A stretch of DNA of 64,000 nt from Pelargonium tetragonum (lineage: Eukaryota; Streptophyta; Magnoliopsida; Geraniales; Geraniaceae), in contig JAYMTL010000056.1 of the NCBI GenBank assembly GCA_036897445.1, positions 1 through 64,000 of the forward strand, read 5' to 3'. The notes below the pieces were generated by a model. The model was given only the letters and a program-made list of their open reading frames with translations, was not told the DNA's origin and searched no databases. Positions 26,999 to 39,330 of this stretch are shown one piece after another. A program made the position numbers and the translations under genes. Position 1 is the stretch's first letter. Every line of letters starts with the position of its first letter.

Positions 26999-28041
26999 AA
27001 AAACTTCAAAACAAAAAAGGGTTCGGCTTGACTAAAAGTTTATTTGTATTCTTTATTTAAAGGGTAGGTTAAGACTTTGTAAGCAAGGATAATAAGGGTT
27101 TTCATCCCCCTGAGAGAGTTGCCTCTAAAAAAGTACACGCATGAATCCTACATAGCTATAAAATATGGACCCATTCGACCACCACTAGACTTATCCTTTC
27201 CTTTCTTAGACAATAAACCTGAAGTGGAGCCTTATTGCCGTCTAGCTTAATACTACTTGTGAATTTTCTTTTTAATGAAATTTTAGAGTCCTGGTCTCTT
27301 GAAAAAGGGACCTAAAGCTTTTTATCCTAGGAGCAACTAGAGGATTCCTATAATAAATAACTTTAACCTTAAGTCTTTTGGAGTACCTTGTGTGAAGTCA
27401 CTAGAGCCAGAGTCCGGATTAGCTTGTTCTAATGAGTTCTAGTAGTATAAGATTTTAGTCCTGTCCTTATATTGCAAACTTTATTCATATAGTCCAGGAT
27501 CCTTCACAAATGAGGTGGAGAGCTCCTTATTATCATATACACAGCTTTTTTTACTCTGGCGGGTTTCCTTGATCCAGTAACCAGTAAAAAAAATAGAATA
27601 GGCAGATCTCCCAATGCTTTAAGAACAACTTTTATAAGATAAAACCCTGTTTAGTTCCGTACTTCTTTTTTTTCACTTTTCAACACCCATAGTTTATATA
27701 ATTCCTTGTTATAAGAGTATCATAGAACTAAAAAAGGAGCTTCCCAAGCTATACATGAGCTTGCTTAGAGTCTTCCATAATAAAGAATATTTTGCGTTTG
27801 GATTTACCTTGGTCAGTATTTTCTACTAAGAATGGGATGTTTAGAAGGTGCTTTGCAAAGGCGGGGAGTCCTATATTTATTGACTAGATCCTAGTATACT
27901 TTAAGAACTCAGAACCCTGCATTACCTTTTTTAAGGGCAAAGGCTTTACTTGTCATTGCAAATTTGTAACTTAAAATCTCTTTATTTAAAGGTCACCAGT
28001 AAGAAGGTGGGGCGGGATACCTCCAAGGTCTCTTTCCTACC

Positions 28042-28114
28042 TAAATTGAGGTGTATTTGAACCTAGGACCTCTAGACTATCGGTCGAGTGACTCTACCAT
28101 AAGGGATCTCCGAG
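28042..28114 (-). pseudogene. tRNA relic, probably Ile (GAU)
   Basis: On the minus strand the order is GGTAGAG (end of D-arm, 28092-28098), anticodon loop CCGATAG (28077-28083) with GAT in the anticodon position, then CCTAGG and T-loop TTCAAAT (28055-28061). The distance from anticodon to T-loop is exactly 20 bases, as in a normal tRNA. Four of five anticodon-stem pairs form. The T-stem 3' side and the acceptor stem do not pair, and position 33 is C rather than the near-universal T. It is most simply a decayed gene; the Ile identity rests on the loop alone. Confidence 0.45.
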
Positions 28115-28810
28115 CATTTACTAGGGTTATTACATAAAGTTTGTTTCTCCAGCAACTACTACTAACTGCGCTATACACAGGCACCTCTGCGCCCTTTTTA
28201 TTTATAAGCGAATTAAGATACAAGGTCTTGCCATTACTACAAAGAAGTCTTTTGCTTTCAATAGGGTTCCCGTTCACAACGAAGCTCAAACAAAGGAAGA
28301 GGATCCCTATAAAGAGGTTAAACTATAAAGTCAGATAAGGCTTTAAAAAAGGGAACCTTTAGGAACCCCCGTTTGTTAGTTCTGGCTTTTCTCTGCGGTC
28401 CTTTGTATGCTAATACCTCGTACTCTGTAGTATATTAAAGTATATTAAGGATGCCTTTTTTGATTGTAGTAAAAAATCCAACTTAAAATTTCATAACTAG
28501 CCTTTAGGTAAATGAAATTTTATTGTTTTTAAAAGCAGTAAATCAAAGAAATTTGTATAGGAATTAGCTTCAAAAAAGTAAAGGTAAAACGCTAGCCCAT
28601 GAGGTCCGCACAGAACTCGCCCGGTATTCAGATAAAGAAGTAAGTACTCATACCAAGCTTCACTAAGTAAGGAAGTAAGGCAGATAATTCGTTATAAAGC
28701 AAAAACTTAACTTATTCCTTATAATATCATTCCTTTTTTGTATAGTTGAATTCTAAGTAATGCTATAAGTTTGAAGAAATTCAATGAGCTACTTTGAGAT
28801 TGACGCAACT

Positions 28811-28841
28811 CGAAGCCCTTCTATCTGACCGATTGAACTAC
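28811..28841 (-). pseudogene. 5' half of a tRNA relic
   Basis: The minus strand reads GTAGTTCAATCGGTCAGA (28824-28841), a close match to the D-arm of bacterial and organelle tRNAs (Asp-type genes have GTAGTTCAATTGGTCAGA). At the expected distance a loop CTTCGAG would place anticodon TCG (Arg), but the flanking stem pairs poorly and there is no T-arm downstream. It is probably a 5' remnant; identity is not secure. Confidence 0.35.
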
Positions 28842-31800
28842 AAGACTAGTCATGAGTATTAGAAGAGCATACTAAAAGTGCTAGACTCCCCACACCAATA
28901 TTTAAAAAGGTGGAGCTCGATAGATTGAATTTTAATTGGGATTCGTTTGAAATTCTATGGACATAGTAAGGAAACAGATCGAGGTTTGGTATAAACATAT
29001 GAAGTTGCTTTTAAATACCCTTGAACTTAGTATTAGATTAAGCTAAACCGGGGGGTCTTAACCTTTTGTATAGTTAACTGAAATCAGTCCTTAGCGATTC
29101 TTATCTTATACTAGGTAAGCTTTATTATAATATAACTAAAACGACTAGAGCATTGTTGATTAAAAAAAGACTACCTCATGCTTTGTATAACGTCAACGGT
29201 AATTAGGCCCTGTTTGATATACAAGAAAGGCCCGTAGGTGTCAAAAACTTCTATTTCCAATTCACGAAATTCCTGTAAAGGAGTATTCTATAACTTTCCT
29301 AATAAACAAACTCCTCTAGGGGCGCTAAATAAGGCCAACTCTTTTTTTGAAGGTTTCCTTTTTTTTAATTAAATATAGTGGATAAAGCCATTTGTAATAC
29401 CCAGACTAAGGACTCTTGTTATATTACTATAGGGTTTAGTGGTACTAGTAAACACCTTTTTTGATAGAATCATGTATGGAAGAAGTCCAACACTTTCCAA
29501 GACAGAATGACTATAATTTCAATTTGACTTTTCACTTTATTTATAAAATACAGGTTTATTCTAGGATTCAATAAAGTAATATTATAGTCGTTTTTTATTC
29601 ATCATACTACTGGGTCTATAGGACACACTTACACGAAATATAGCCTACAAAGGGACTTCTGCAAAGCTCATTAAAGTTTTGGTTGCCCCGTGTGAGTTGG
29701 GGTACTAAGTAAGTAGAGGTATACTATTCTTTTTGAGAGCTTTTTTTATGCAAGTCACTTCCCTTTATTAGCTACACTCTTTTAAGTTTTAAGAAGTTAC
29801 ACTCTCTCGAAATATGAAGTATTTGGCTGTAGTTTCGTAATTTAAGCTATTTGCCTTTGAATTCAGTAAGATAAAAATAGAAAATATAAACATATGGCAA
29901 CTCCTTTACTAAAGTGTTCTTCTCTTGTGTATAGCACCTCAGGTAAATAAGTGGTATCACAGAGCTTGCACCTACTGTTTAATGCCTTACTGAGTTAGTT
30001 TTCTAATTTATAGACATCGCAACTATATTTTGCTTAAAACAAGCTTTAACGGATACTTTTTAAGGAATCTTGTTGAGTACTTATTCCCTAAAAAAAGCTT
30101 ACTTCCTTTGCTGGAATCACCTTTCACTAGAGCAGAGGACTCTCTAAAAAGTTACTCCCCAAAACCTATATAGGATAGGCTAATCTAACTAAACAACTAA
30201 AACTCAATTTCATTCAATACTATACCCGCAGAGCCCTACCTTTGATTGAATTGTAGTGCTTGAAGATACTTGTAATAAAAAGTGGACCAACTCTTTCTTT
30301 TCCGTATTAACTTGAGTATATCATTCTTCTTTTATAAATATATGTAGCCTAGTCAGAGCCCCTCAAAGTGCATTCATTAGCAAATATGCCCCTATATTGT
30401 CTATAATTTAGAATTGACTTTTTTACCTCAAAAAGGAATAAAAAGAGTCTTAGATATATTGGGTTTAGAGAAGCTCTTTTACAATTCCCTTTATATAAAA
30501 GAAAGTCTTGGTACTTTTTAATTAACCTTGGTTCTAGAGTAAGCAAGAATACATATCAGAAAAGAACTCCAACCAAAACTCGGGTTAGTTTCACCACTCT
30601 ACTTCAGGTCCTTAAATGAATCTAGCAGTAGGAGAACTCAAGAACTATTTAACCTAAAGCTGCAATTATTGTAATTAAAGGAGGACTCTCTTAAAACTAT
30701 CACTAAGCAAAATTTTAAACTGTTTAGAAGTTCCCCAAGTATATATTTTTTTAATCTGAGACTAGGAACCCCATAAACTAACCCAAGCACAGGTATAGAA
30801 ATCAGAAATAAGGGCTTCCGGATACCCTATAGCCAGACCTCTAGACATAGCACACTTCTAAAGAATTTAAGATCTCAGAGACGGGTTGCTTGTAAAAACC
30901 AACTCACAAGGAATTCTTATAAAGGTTTATCCTTTTATTAACAAGACAGTTGTATATCGAATTTGGAAACTCTGTTACTTTTTACAAAAATTATTCTATT
31001 ATAAAAGCGGAAGGGATATCAGTCTAGGTCTAAGAATTCGGATTTCTAGTGCCGGGGTTTTGAAAGGCATCAAAGGAGATTTATATTTACTGAATTGGAG
31101 ACAAAAATACACTTTTAAAGTTTGTTCCTCGAAGATTTAAGTTTAAGAGAATAGGCGCTGTATAAGTATACCGAGGGTGTAGTCTTGATAATACACTTAG
31201 AACTAATATACTAAATATTATTTAGAGATTTTTCTAAGAAACGAAATACTTTGAATGAACGAGGCCTCTCTTTTTTATCTTTATCTAAGGTATCTACTAT
31301 TTTCTTTAATTTAATAATTAGGATTAGGGGGTACTTTGGAAATATAAAAAGTAAGCCCCCAAGCGTCCTTAATTTAAAAAAATCCGTCGATTAAAACCCA
31401 CTTTCATTTTTCTGTTCTATTTTACAATTTTTGGAAACAAGGTCTTTTATCCCCCGACTTCACAAAAGGAATTCCCCTTTTTAAAATAATATGGATATCT
31501 GATAAAATAACACACAACAAGAAAGATGAAATCTTAAACAAAAGACTTAGTTTTAAAATATTCCAGCGACCGGAAGGGGCGGATCTGAAACATAAAGAAA
31601 GAAATTCCTGCGTTTGCTAGACCCCCTCTTTTACCCCTGCTTATAAAGTAGATTGTTAGATACTTTTCAAGTTCTCAATATATAAAACCTAAAGCTGCCT
31701 TTTCTTAAGAATCATGGATCTGGCACTGCTTCATAGCACCGAATTCTAGATAAGTTTTACTCAATTAAATGCATATTCTTCTTGTAGTTTTGACCTCAAA

Positions 31801-32061
31801 CTCCTAGCGAAGCCTATGTGAAATAATATATAGGTTTTTTAGGGCGGCTTAAAAGGGTACCTTAAGGATTTCTACGGAGTTAAGGTATAGCAATATGTTC
31901 TGTTTCTAGTTATGTAGGTTGTGAGGAGCTTTTAGAACTGCAAACATTCCTTAATGAAAAAGCTTTAGAAAAACCCCGGACTTTAGGTGCTAACGCCGGG
32001 AGCTTGCTTTTGGAAAAACTTTGCAATATGTTAAGCTCCTTATTGATTTTCTAACAATTTT

Positions 32062-32124
32062 GACCCCTCAGCGGTTAGAGTCTTGCTTTCGGCAAGAGTC
32101 CTTAGTTCAAATCCAAGAGTGTAG
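32062..32124 (+). pseudogene. tRNA-Glu (UUC) relic
   Basis: CTCAGCGGTTAGAG (32067-32080) is a standard D-arm. It is followed by a perfect 5-bp anticodon stem TCTTG/CAAGA around loop CTTTCGG (32086-32092) with anticodon TTC for Glu, and by a T-arm CTTAG-TTCAAAT-CCAAG (32101-32117) with four of five pairs. The variable region is two bases short and no acceptor stem of seven pairs can be drawn between the flanks. The centre of the molecule is better preserved than in the other relics. Either an old pseudogene or a gene whose ends are edited. Confidence 0.5.
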
Positions 32125-32769
32125 GTATGCCTTAGTTGTTTAAAGAGCTGTCCGCTGCAATATAATTTTGTGTTAGCAAGTCAAATAGTTTTGAGTTTCT
32201 GACTCTACTCTAATTTATGGGTAGAAATTTTACGTAGGTGTAACTACTTTCTCGAAGTTGTTTTAACAGGGAAACCCTATTAGGAGCTTATTCTACATTA
32301 TCCGGGTTGAAAAACTAGTAAACAGCGAAGTAACATGTATTAGGAGTTTCTACATATTTATTATTTTAAGCAACTAAAGGCTCTGTGATCTAAGTATATG
32401 CATTCGTGATCGATCCTATAGTTATATCTATACTAATTAGGAATTTTATAAAATGAAGTACAACTTGGGGTTACCTCTATTGGTAGTTGTGGGTTTTAAA
32501 GGGTATATCAATAGATTTTCAGTTGTTCTAGCTTTAATTTGTAAGCAAGGGCAGGTTTCCTATTTAAAGAAAATAAAAAGTATTTAAGCCAGGGTTCTTA
32601 TTAAAGTGAATTTCTTAGGAAGAGTAGCCTACTCTACTTACTTATATTATAAGGTTCTATCCTCTATAAGGTAATAACAACTAGGAGGAATTTCCTTTAG
32701 ACTAGCAGCTTTTTTAGGTATCTTTTACAAGGACATAGCCGAAGAGAAGTCTAGCTCAAATCAAAAGAG

Positions 32770-33430
32770 GTAGTAGGGGTGTAAGTAGTATGAAAAGTAA
32801 GATGAAAGATATGAATAAGAAAACAAAAGAAAAAGATAAGTCATATTGGTGTTATAAAGAATATATGTACTATCAAGAAACTACAATAAGTAGTACACTA
32901 GTACAGCAAGCTAGAAGAGCAACAGGTAATCCTAACAAGTATAGCTTTTAAGACTCCTCCCACCCTCCTAAAAAGAAAAGAGGTATAGCTATAATACATA
33001 GGCATACTCTGTATGGATACCGAATAAGAAAGAAGAAAGAGGAATGATCCTAAACAACTAACACGCAATAATACAAAAACTAAGAGAATTCAGCTAGGGA
33101 CACCGTAAGTTCAACTTTATAAAAAGCGCTAGTTATCAGGTATCGACTATATTAAGATTTTAGAGCTTTATAACAAGATAACAAGAGGAAGCCCCACGAG
33201 TACAGCGTATTAAGAGATAGCCCACAAGCTACAGAGTAACATTAGAAGGAAGCAAGGTCTAGCTCCAAAGAAAGAAGCTATTAAAATTCAGCTATAGAAG
33301 ACTAGGAAAACCTAGTTTAGGAAAAGTATGAAGGTTAAGAGTATAAAGTAAAGTCAGAAGGTTTCAGAAGAAGGTTTGGAATAAAGCTAAACAAGGATAG
33401 AGCTTTAAGAATAGAAAGGGGTTAATCAGA
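32770..33430 (+). other. A-rich coding-like island 1, with a 53-codon ORF
   Basis: From about 32.77 to 33.43 kb the plus strand becomes strongly A-rich with few T-runs, unlike its flanks. An ATG at 32790 opens 53 codons to TAA at 32949-32951 (basic, starting MKSKMKDMNKKTKEKDKSYW). The same frame stays open for 30 more codons to TGA at 33042, with the Lys-rich run PPKKKRGIAIIHRH. A second frame from about 33031 reads as a basic helical peptide (segments GIDYIKILELYNKITRGSP and IRRKQGLAPKKEAIKIQL) interrupted only by TAA/TAG. No family is recognised. It shares phase-kept words (ACTACAATAAGT, GGTATAGCT) with other islands. It could be a decayed gene, a frame under a changed code, or biased non-coding text. 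Confidence 0.35.
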
Positions 33431-35610
33431 GAATACTTTATTCAATACATAGCTACCCATTAAAAGAAAAGGGGAGCTATTCCACAGCAAAAAAAAGAGA
33501 CCTTGTTTGGCTAAGAGTGTCCTGGTAAATCCAACTCTACTTTTTGTAGGGTACCCTTGAGGCTTTACTACTTTACTAAAGGACGCCGAATTCTTTCTAA
33601 AGTTCCAATTTTCTTTTTATCTTGTGTAAACCTTAAAGATTCGAATCAACAAAAAGCCTTGCTCTATAAGGAACGGAAAACTTAAACACGCATTCCTAAG
33701 CCGAAGTCTTACTCTTTTTTAAGGTAAAGTTTAAGGTTCACTGACTACTGAAGCGGTGACTGACTCTATAAGATATAAGATAAAACCTTGTGTGTGATAG
33801 ATAGAAAGTCAAGCCCCTCGGCTCCCGTTTGGATATTGATCGGATTCTTTTCTTTAGCCTTATAAGTAGAGCGAGCCTTAGAGGGTTAATAATATGTCAT
33901 TTTTTTCCTAAGATGCTCTTCGCTAAACCTTGCTATATACCTTTTTCTATTTGGCAAGTGAACGAAGACCGGGACTTAGGTTGACCCGCGTAGGTATATA
34001 TAAAAGGTAAAATACTCGCATTGGTTAGGGTTATTTTTTAGAGTCTGTTTAACATCCTTATAAAGTATAAAGGAAGAGCTGTTAAGTTACTCTAGGAATT
34101 TGAAATTATAACTAAATATTCGTTTCGTGTAAAGGACTTTGAACCGGCAGATTTGAAACTCTTAGTATAGAAGAATCTACCCATTTCGAAATTGAATCCA
34201 GGGTTTTAACCTAGTGCCAGGCTCTCCTAACCTAAGTTCTTTTATACTTTCAAACGAAGAATCCGGATTAGCGTATCCCGGTCTTAGAACCTTGGGATTT
34301 CGACAAAAGTCTTTCTACTAAATTGCTTATGCTTTTCCCAGAAACAAGTCAAGCTGCGACTTTGCTTCGAATGTAAGATAGCTACAAAAACTCCTGCTAC
34401 TAGAGTCTTATACCGGAAAAGGGCTCGTGTTTTAAAAAGTACAAAAATAAAGTAGAATTGTAGGACCCCTTTTTGAATCCTAGTAGACTAAAAGAAGTAT
34501 AACAAGCGAGGGCTTACGAGGGGTTATGCTATTATTAACTAAAAGACTTATGTTTTCATGGGATTCGTACAAGGAGGGGAATCCTGTAAAGCTCTTAGAG
34601 TTTTTAACAAAAAGGGGTTCTTTTTTGATACTTATTTATGACTTAGTAAACCGCTCTATTATATATACTTTTTCTTTCTCTGTAAGCTCCTAAAAGATTT
34701 TATAAATTGTGTCCGCTTGGATACCCTCGTGCCTTTAACTTAAGAATTTACAAAATAGAATTTAACTTTTGACTTTTAAAGACTCTTACTGGAAATTGGA
34801 AGCATGCATATACTACAAAGCGCCTCTGCAAAAACGTAAAAGGAATCCTCGCCTAGATAAGTCGCTTCTTGGGAAAGCAAATTGTTTCATAAACCAAGTA
34901 TTAATGCTAAATAAAGGTCTCGGGATTTGCCCCAGGGCCTCAGAAGGAAATTTAGAATATATATATAAAGAGTTGTGCTTTTAGATGTTTCTTTTCAGGA
35001 GAGTTGTTAGTTAAGTGTGTTAATAAGGACTTTTGTACAAGGATTTCTACTATACTTGGGGTAAAAACTTATTTATATGTTAATGTTGAACCGAAACCTA
35101 GGGCTAGGGGCAGCTCCCCTAAAAGAGGGAACCCTTTTGCTATTTTACGAAAGAGTTTCTAATTAGAAAACCCTGCGGATACTTGTTAAAAGGAAACTTT
35201 TTTTGCGAAAGAATCCGCCTTCCTAATTGCTAGACTAATAGGTAGATATAACTGGAATACCCTTATATATACCGCGGTTACTCTCAGCTAAGCCTACCCC
35301 TCTGGGTATGGGAAAAGCAAAACTCCTATTCATCCTTTCTGGTCTCTCCAAGGCGCGGCTAAAAGAAGAAGAGGTGGTTATCCCAGAAGTGTACTAAGCG
35401 AACAATAAGCAGAGCAGAGGTTGGGCGATGTATATGAGTCCACGATCGAAAGTAAAAGGCTCTAACATAGGATAGTTTAAAAGGGACTTTAGTGCACTAT
35501 AATAACTATAATAAGAGATTTTTCGATATTTGAAGTTTATATGCTTTTCCTTTTTCCGGAAGAATCTGTAGATATAAAAACCCGGAAACAAGTACTCGTA
35601 TAGGTAATAC

Positions 35611-35639
35611 CCGCTTTAAGCTTTCTAAATAGAAAGCGG
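35611..35639. repeat. Nested palindrome
   Basis: CCGCTTT pairs with AAAGCGG (7 bp) across 15 bases, or alternatively CTTTCT pairs with AGAAAG (6 bp, 4-base loop) inside it, so two exclusive folds are possible. No gene is adjacent. Confidence 0.5.
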
Positions 35640-37228
35640 ATTCGTATCTTAGTAGGCCAATCTTAATTGATAGTATTTACTCTTTTCTTTTTACAGAAAG
35701 CCTTATTAGCCGTAGAAGGGAGGGAACTTAGGTAGAAGTCCGATAATAGGCTTTCTCTTTGAAGTTAAGTCGTCGGCTGAGGGAGACTTTAAAGAAGAGA
35801 AGACTGGGAGACCCTAGATTACAAGAGCACACTAACCCTGATCTGGATACAATAGGGTATAGTTTAGTAGCCCGATAACGAATACAAGCAACCGGGGACC
35901 CTTTTCTTGCACTAACACATAAAAGAATATCCTATAATTTTCTAATAAAAAGGCTCTAGTTTATATAAAATCTTTTTGCGTTTAGCGGACGTTTGCCTCC
36001 GTTAAGGTGTTTATACATTTTGGGTAACGTGCAATTTCAGATGCTTCTTGAAATACCTTTCTTTTTTAGAAAACTCATAGAACAGGGGCTCTTGTTAAGG
36101 CATAACAGCAGGAAAAAGAACAGACCACTAGTTCTTTCTTAGTTGTTTTTAAGGAGGAACAAAATCAAATCTCTTTTAACAAGAGGTAAACGCAATTTTA
36201 TTAAAACCGATCAGAGGGTCCTGTTCGTGCACTATATCGAGAGTTAGTATGTCCTAGCGCCGGGTATCTATAGTTAAAAGGAAATTTTGTACATATTTTA
36301 GTCAAGTTTTCAAAGTCTTCCACATTTCAAGGTAAAGCTAAGATTGCCTTTTTCATTAAAGTCTTTAACTTAGGGGTTTTCCTGAGCTTTAAAAAGAAAA
36401 ATCATAAAAAAAGCAAGAGGACTAATGCTTGTGCCTATTTATCCTGCATTCTACTAGGGTCTTTTTTCTAGTTGTCTAATAGGAATCCCCTAACCTCAAG
36501 TAAAGAGCTGGATACAGGAGTATAAAAGTATCTGAATAAAAGGGGCTTCTGGCGCCAATATCTATAAGTTTATTACCCAGGGATTTTACGTCCATAAGGT
36601 TTTTTGTTAAAAAGTATCCTTTCTTTCTAACCTAAGTAAGTACCCAATACACGTATTTTTATTTATAAGGGCTCCCGTAGCATATGGATTTTTCACAACG
36701 AAATCCTTTCGTTGGCTTTGGCCCCACCCCAATTTAAAGGGTAAATTCCTTTTTAGAGTGTAGTCTTAGGCTTGGAAATGACAAAAGACTTCCAATTCGA
36801 TAATATTAGTTAGGCGGCTAGTAAAGAGAAGTTTTTTATAATCTATTTTTTATATACTCACACAATTGGATCTCTTATTGCTTTAGTGGTAAAACCTTGA
36901 TTTTATAGGTCACGTAAAGGACTTTAATAATTCAAGGCTGGGATAAGGAAAGCGATTATTTAACTTGTGAATTTTCCAACGGACTCCTAGGGCAATTCTG
37001 TTGACTAATATTAGATTGTAGGAGCTCAATGCAAATGCCATGCTATCCCCTTGCGGATAAAGAACTATAAAGCCCTTCTGGAACTAACACCTTAGAACAT
37101 TTAAGCCCCTTCTTGTAAGAAAAGAGAACCTCGGTCAGGAAGACTTTTGAATTGCAAACACCTATACCATTCGAGATAATCAGTTATTTAGAAATTTTTA
37201 TCGGAGCTGACATATAGGTAATAAAAAT

Positions 37229-37256
37229 AAGGTGAGTAACGAGAAACCTTGCCCTT
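37229..37256 (+). other. Small-subunit rRNA-like word
   Basis: The plus strand reads GGTGAGTAACG followed by AGAAACCTTGCCCTT. Bacterial-type small-subunit rRNA has, near its 5' end, GGTGAGTAACG followed after four more bases by AGAA-CCTGCCCTT. The 11-base core is exact, the rest matches with small gaps. No other conserved small-subunit blocks were found at proper distances up- or downstream, so this is either a short relic or fragment of an rRNA gene, or chance. It is not annotated as rRNA. Confidence 0.25.
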
Positions 37257-39310
37257 CTTCTGATACTGGGACTAGTCAAATCTCGGTAACGTGAGCTTAA
37301 AATTAGTTGCAGCTTTTCTAGTAAAAAGGGAACTAAAAAATACCTGTGGTAGGATTACTTCTACCATGAGCGTAAGTTTTTCTCCGTTCTTCAAAGTATT
37401 TGAACTTACCCAGAGTCAAAGATCTCATAATTTTTTGAAAAGGGTAGGATCAAGGGGTGCCCTTTGTAAACTACAAATTCTTAGGGCTTAGTTACTGAAG
37501 GTTGTTAGGAATAAGGAACCCTAAATTTTTATTAGAAGAAAAGCAAGCAACTTCTGGGCAGTGCCTTTATCATTCAAGGCAATAAAGTCTTTTGCTTTGG
37601 ATCTGTCAAAACAATTTCTATTTTACGAGTATATAACCAACCCGATCCCTTGGAGAGGACCCACTCCAACCTAATAAGCGAAGGGAATTCTAGTAATAAT
37701 ACCGGGCTGCCTTTTACATATACCTGAGTGCTTATAGTATAAGGAATCCCGTACTTGAAAAAAAAAAATAGGAATCTAGTACCCACTGTGCTATACGTTG
37801 GAAAAAAATCCTGTCATAATTAGACTTGTACCAGAGTAACAGGGTATAAGTTTAAAAATATAGGAGAAGTGTAAAGTAAAATAGAGAACCCAATATAATC
37901 TCATATTGAAATTGTCTGAGACAAAGTATGATAGCTCTGTATTTTGTTAGCTTCGATTTATCTACAAGGTTTGTTTTGATCTAAAGTATAACCCCGCCCA
38001 TCTGTCTTTTCATTTTAGAGGCCTTGCGAGTAAACGAGCAGTCTCTATTTCTTACTCAGAATCATTTCATTCTTAGTTTTTACTATATTCTCGAGAAGGG
38101 TTTCGTTTTCTTATGTCTAGGAATTTTAGCTTTACCCTACAAGTTTCTACTCCCGCAGTTTTCTTACACCACACGTCCTAATTAAGTAAAATGACTTTTA
38201 TATTAGTATCATCAATAAGTAGGGATACTTAAATTAAGGGTTTTTGTAAAGCTAATTCGACTTGCGAAGTTACTTAATTTACGTGTCTTTGGATATAAGG
38301 GTTTCCAGTTTACCGAGGGGGTTTTATCCCGGATAAAGTCTTGGGGCTTGCCTTTGTTATAGGATCTCATTGCTCTAAGTACTCCTGTGACTTGCACATA
38401 CAAAGGTGCTCTTTCATTTTTCATGTTAGTTATTTAGCAATCCAAGTACTGTAGAATTCTTGAATATTAATTGGGAATTCTACTAAGTTGGGTCTTATAA
38501 AGTATTTGCTCTACGCCGGATCTTTCTAAAGTTTTACTCGCGAGATTTCAGGTTATCTTGAAAAAAAAAGAGTTTCCTTAGTTGTTATAGAGTAATATAA
38601 AAACCAAGCCCTTACTGAATTAAAAAACCAGTCGATACTTATAAGATAAGAAAACCCCCTTTTTAAGTCCTATAGCAATGTATTTGGGTTCCTGTTGGGG
38701 AGATTTTCCTAGGGTAAATGCGAGTTCCCCTTCTACAAGGAGGGCCCTGGATTGGGTTAATAAAACGGGCTTAGTCAAGCTCCTAATTAGTAATAAAGTC
38801 TCTACTCTTATAATAGAATACTGTAAGGTTCTTGCTCTGTTTCAAAAAACAAATAGGACTACTTTTATTAGGACTAATCCTTCATTTGTTTAAATAGCGT
38901 AAAGCGGCTTTGTACAAGGGGTTCTCGGGATTTTTACCAGATCGTAATAAGGATCCTTATAATTATTTCTTTCTGGGACGCTACTGTATTTATAGTTTTA
39001 AACACTTAATATCTACTTATTCAGTAAGTTTTATTTACAGAGGTCAGACTCCTTACTTTAATGAATGCTCTATTTCAATTTCAGGGTCGAGAAACTTACT
39101 GCAAGCGAGAAGTAGCGCCGTTTACGTAACAAACGCCTTATAAAAAATCTCTTTTTCTTTAATTACCCACCCACACAAAGTACCCCCTCAACCCCGAACT
39201 TGATTAAAACAAGAATTTTGTGCAATACTAAGGTTTACGCTCTTTCAAGCGCCCCTATTTCTAGTACAGCTCCCTAACTTTTTGGTTAAAATGAAAAGGT
39301 TTAGAGTGTT

Positions 39311-39330
39311 TGCCGAGATTTTGCTCGGTA
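39311..39330. repeat. Small hairpin
   Basis: TGCCGAG pairs with CTCGGTA over seven positions including one G-T pair, with a 6-base loop. It is GC-richer than the surrounding text. Confidence 0.5.

Larger units (their letters stand above)
5560..32770. other. Long gene-free background region
   Basis: About 27 kb in which no protein, rRNA or element can be recognised on either strand. ATG-started frames reach only 60-85 codons, have no family motif, and do not cluster. The text is AT-rich with recurring short purine words of the form AAGGAG followed by C or T and their complements. Items that do stand out are listed separately: a coding-like patch at 6.8 kb, tRNA relics at 7.16, 13.85, 24.2, 28.05, 28.8 and 32.07 kb, and hairpins at 14.2, 18.4, 20.3, 22.7 and 27.0 kb. 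Confidence 0.55.

Noticed and set aside
30886-31140. Basic 84-codon plus-strand frame
   Set aside because: No family resemblance and ordinary background text around it; not enough to call a gene.
34134-34148. Minus-strand GCCGGTTCAAAGTCC, T-arm-like
   Set aside because: The loop ends atypically, the stem does not close, and no anticodon arm is at the right distance.
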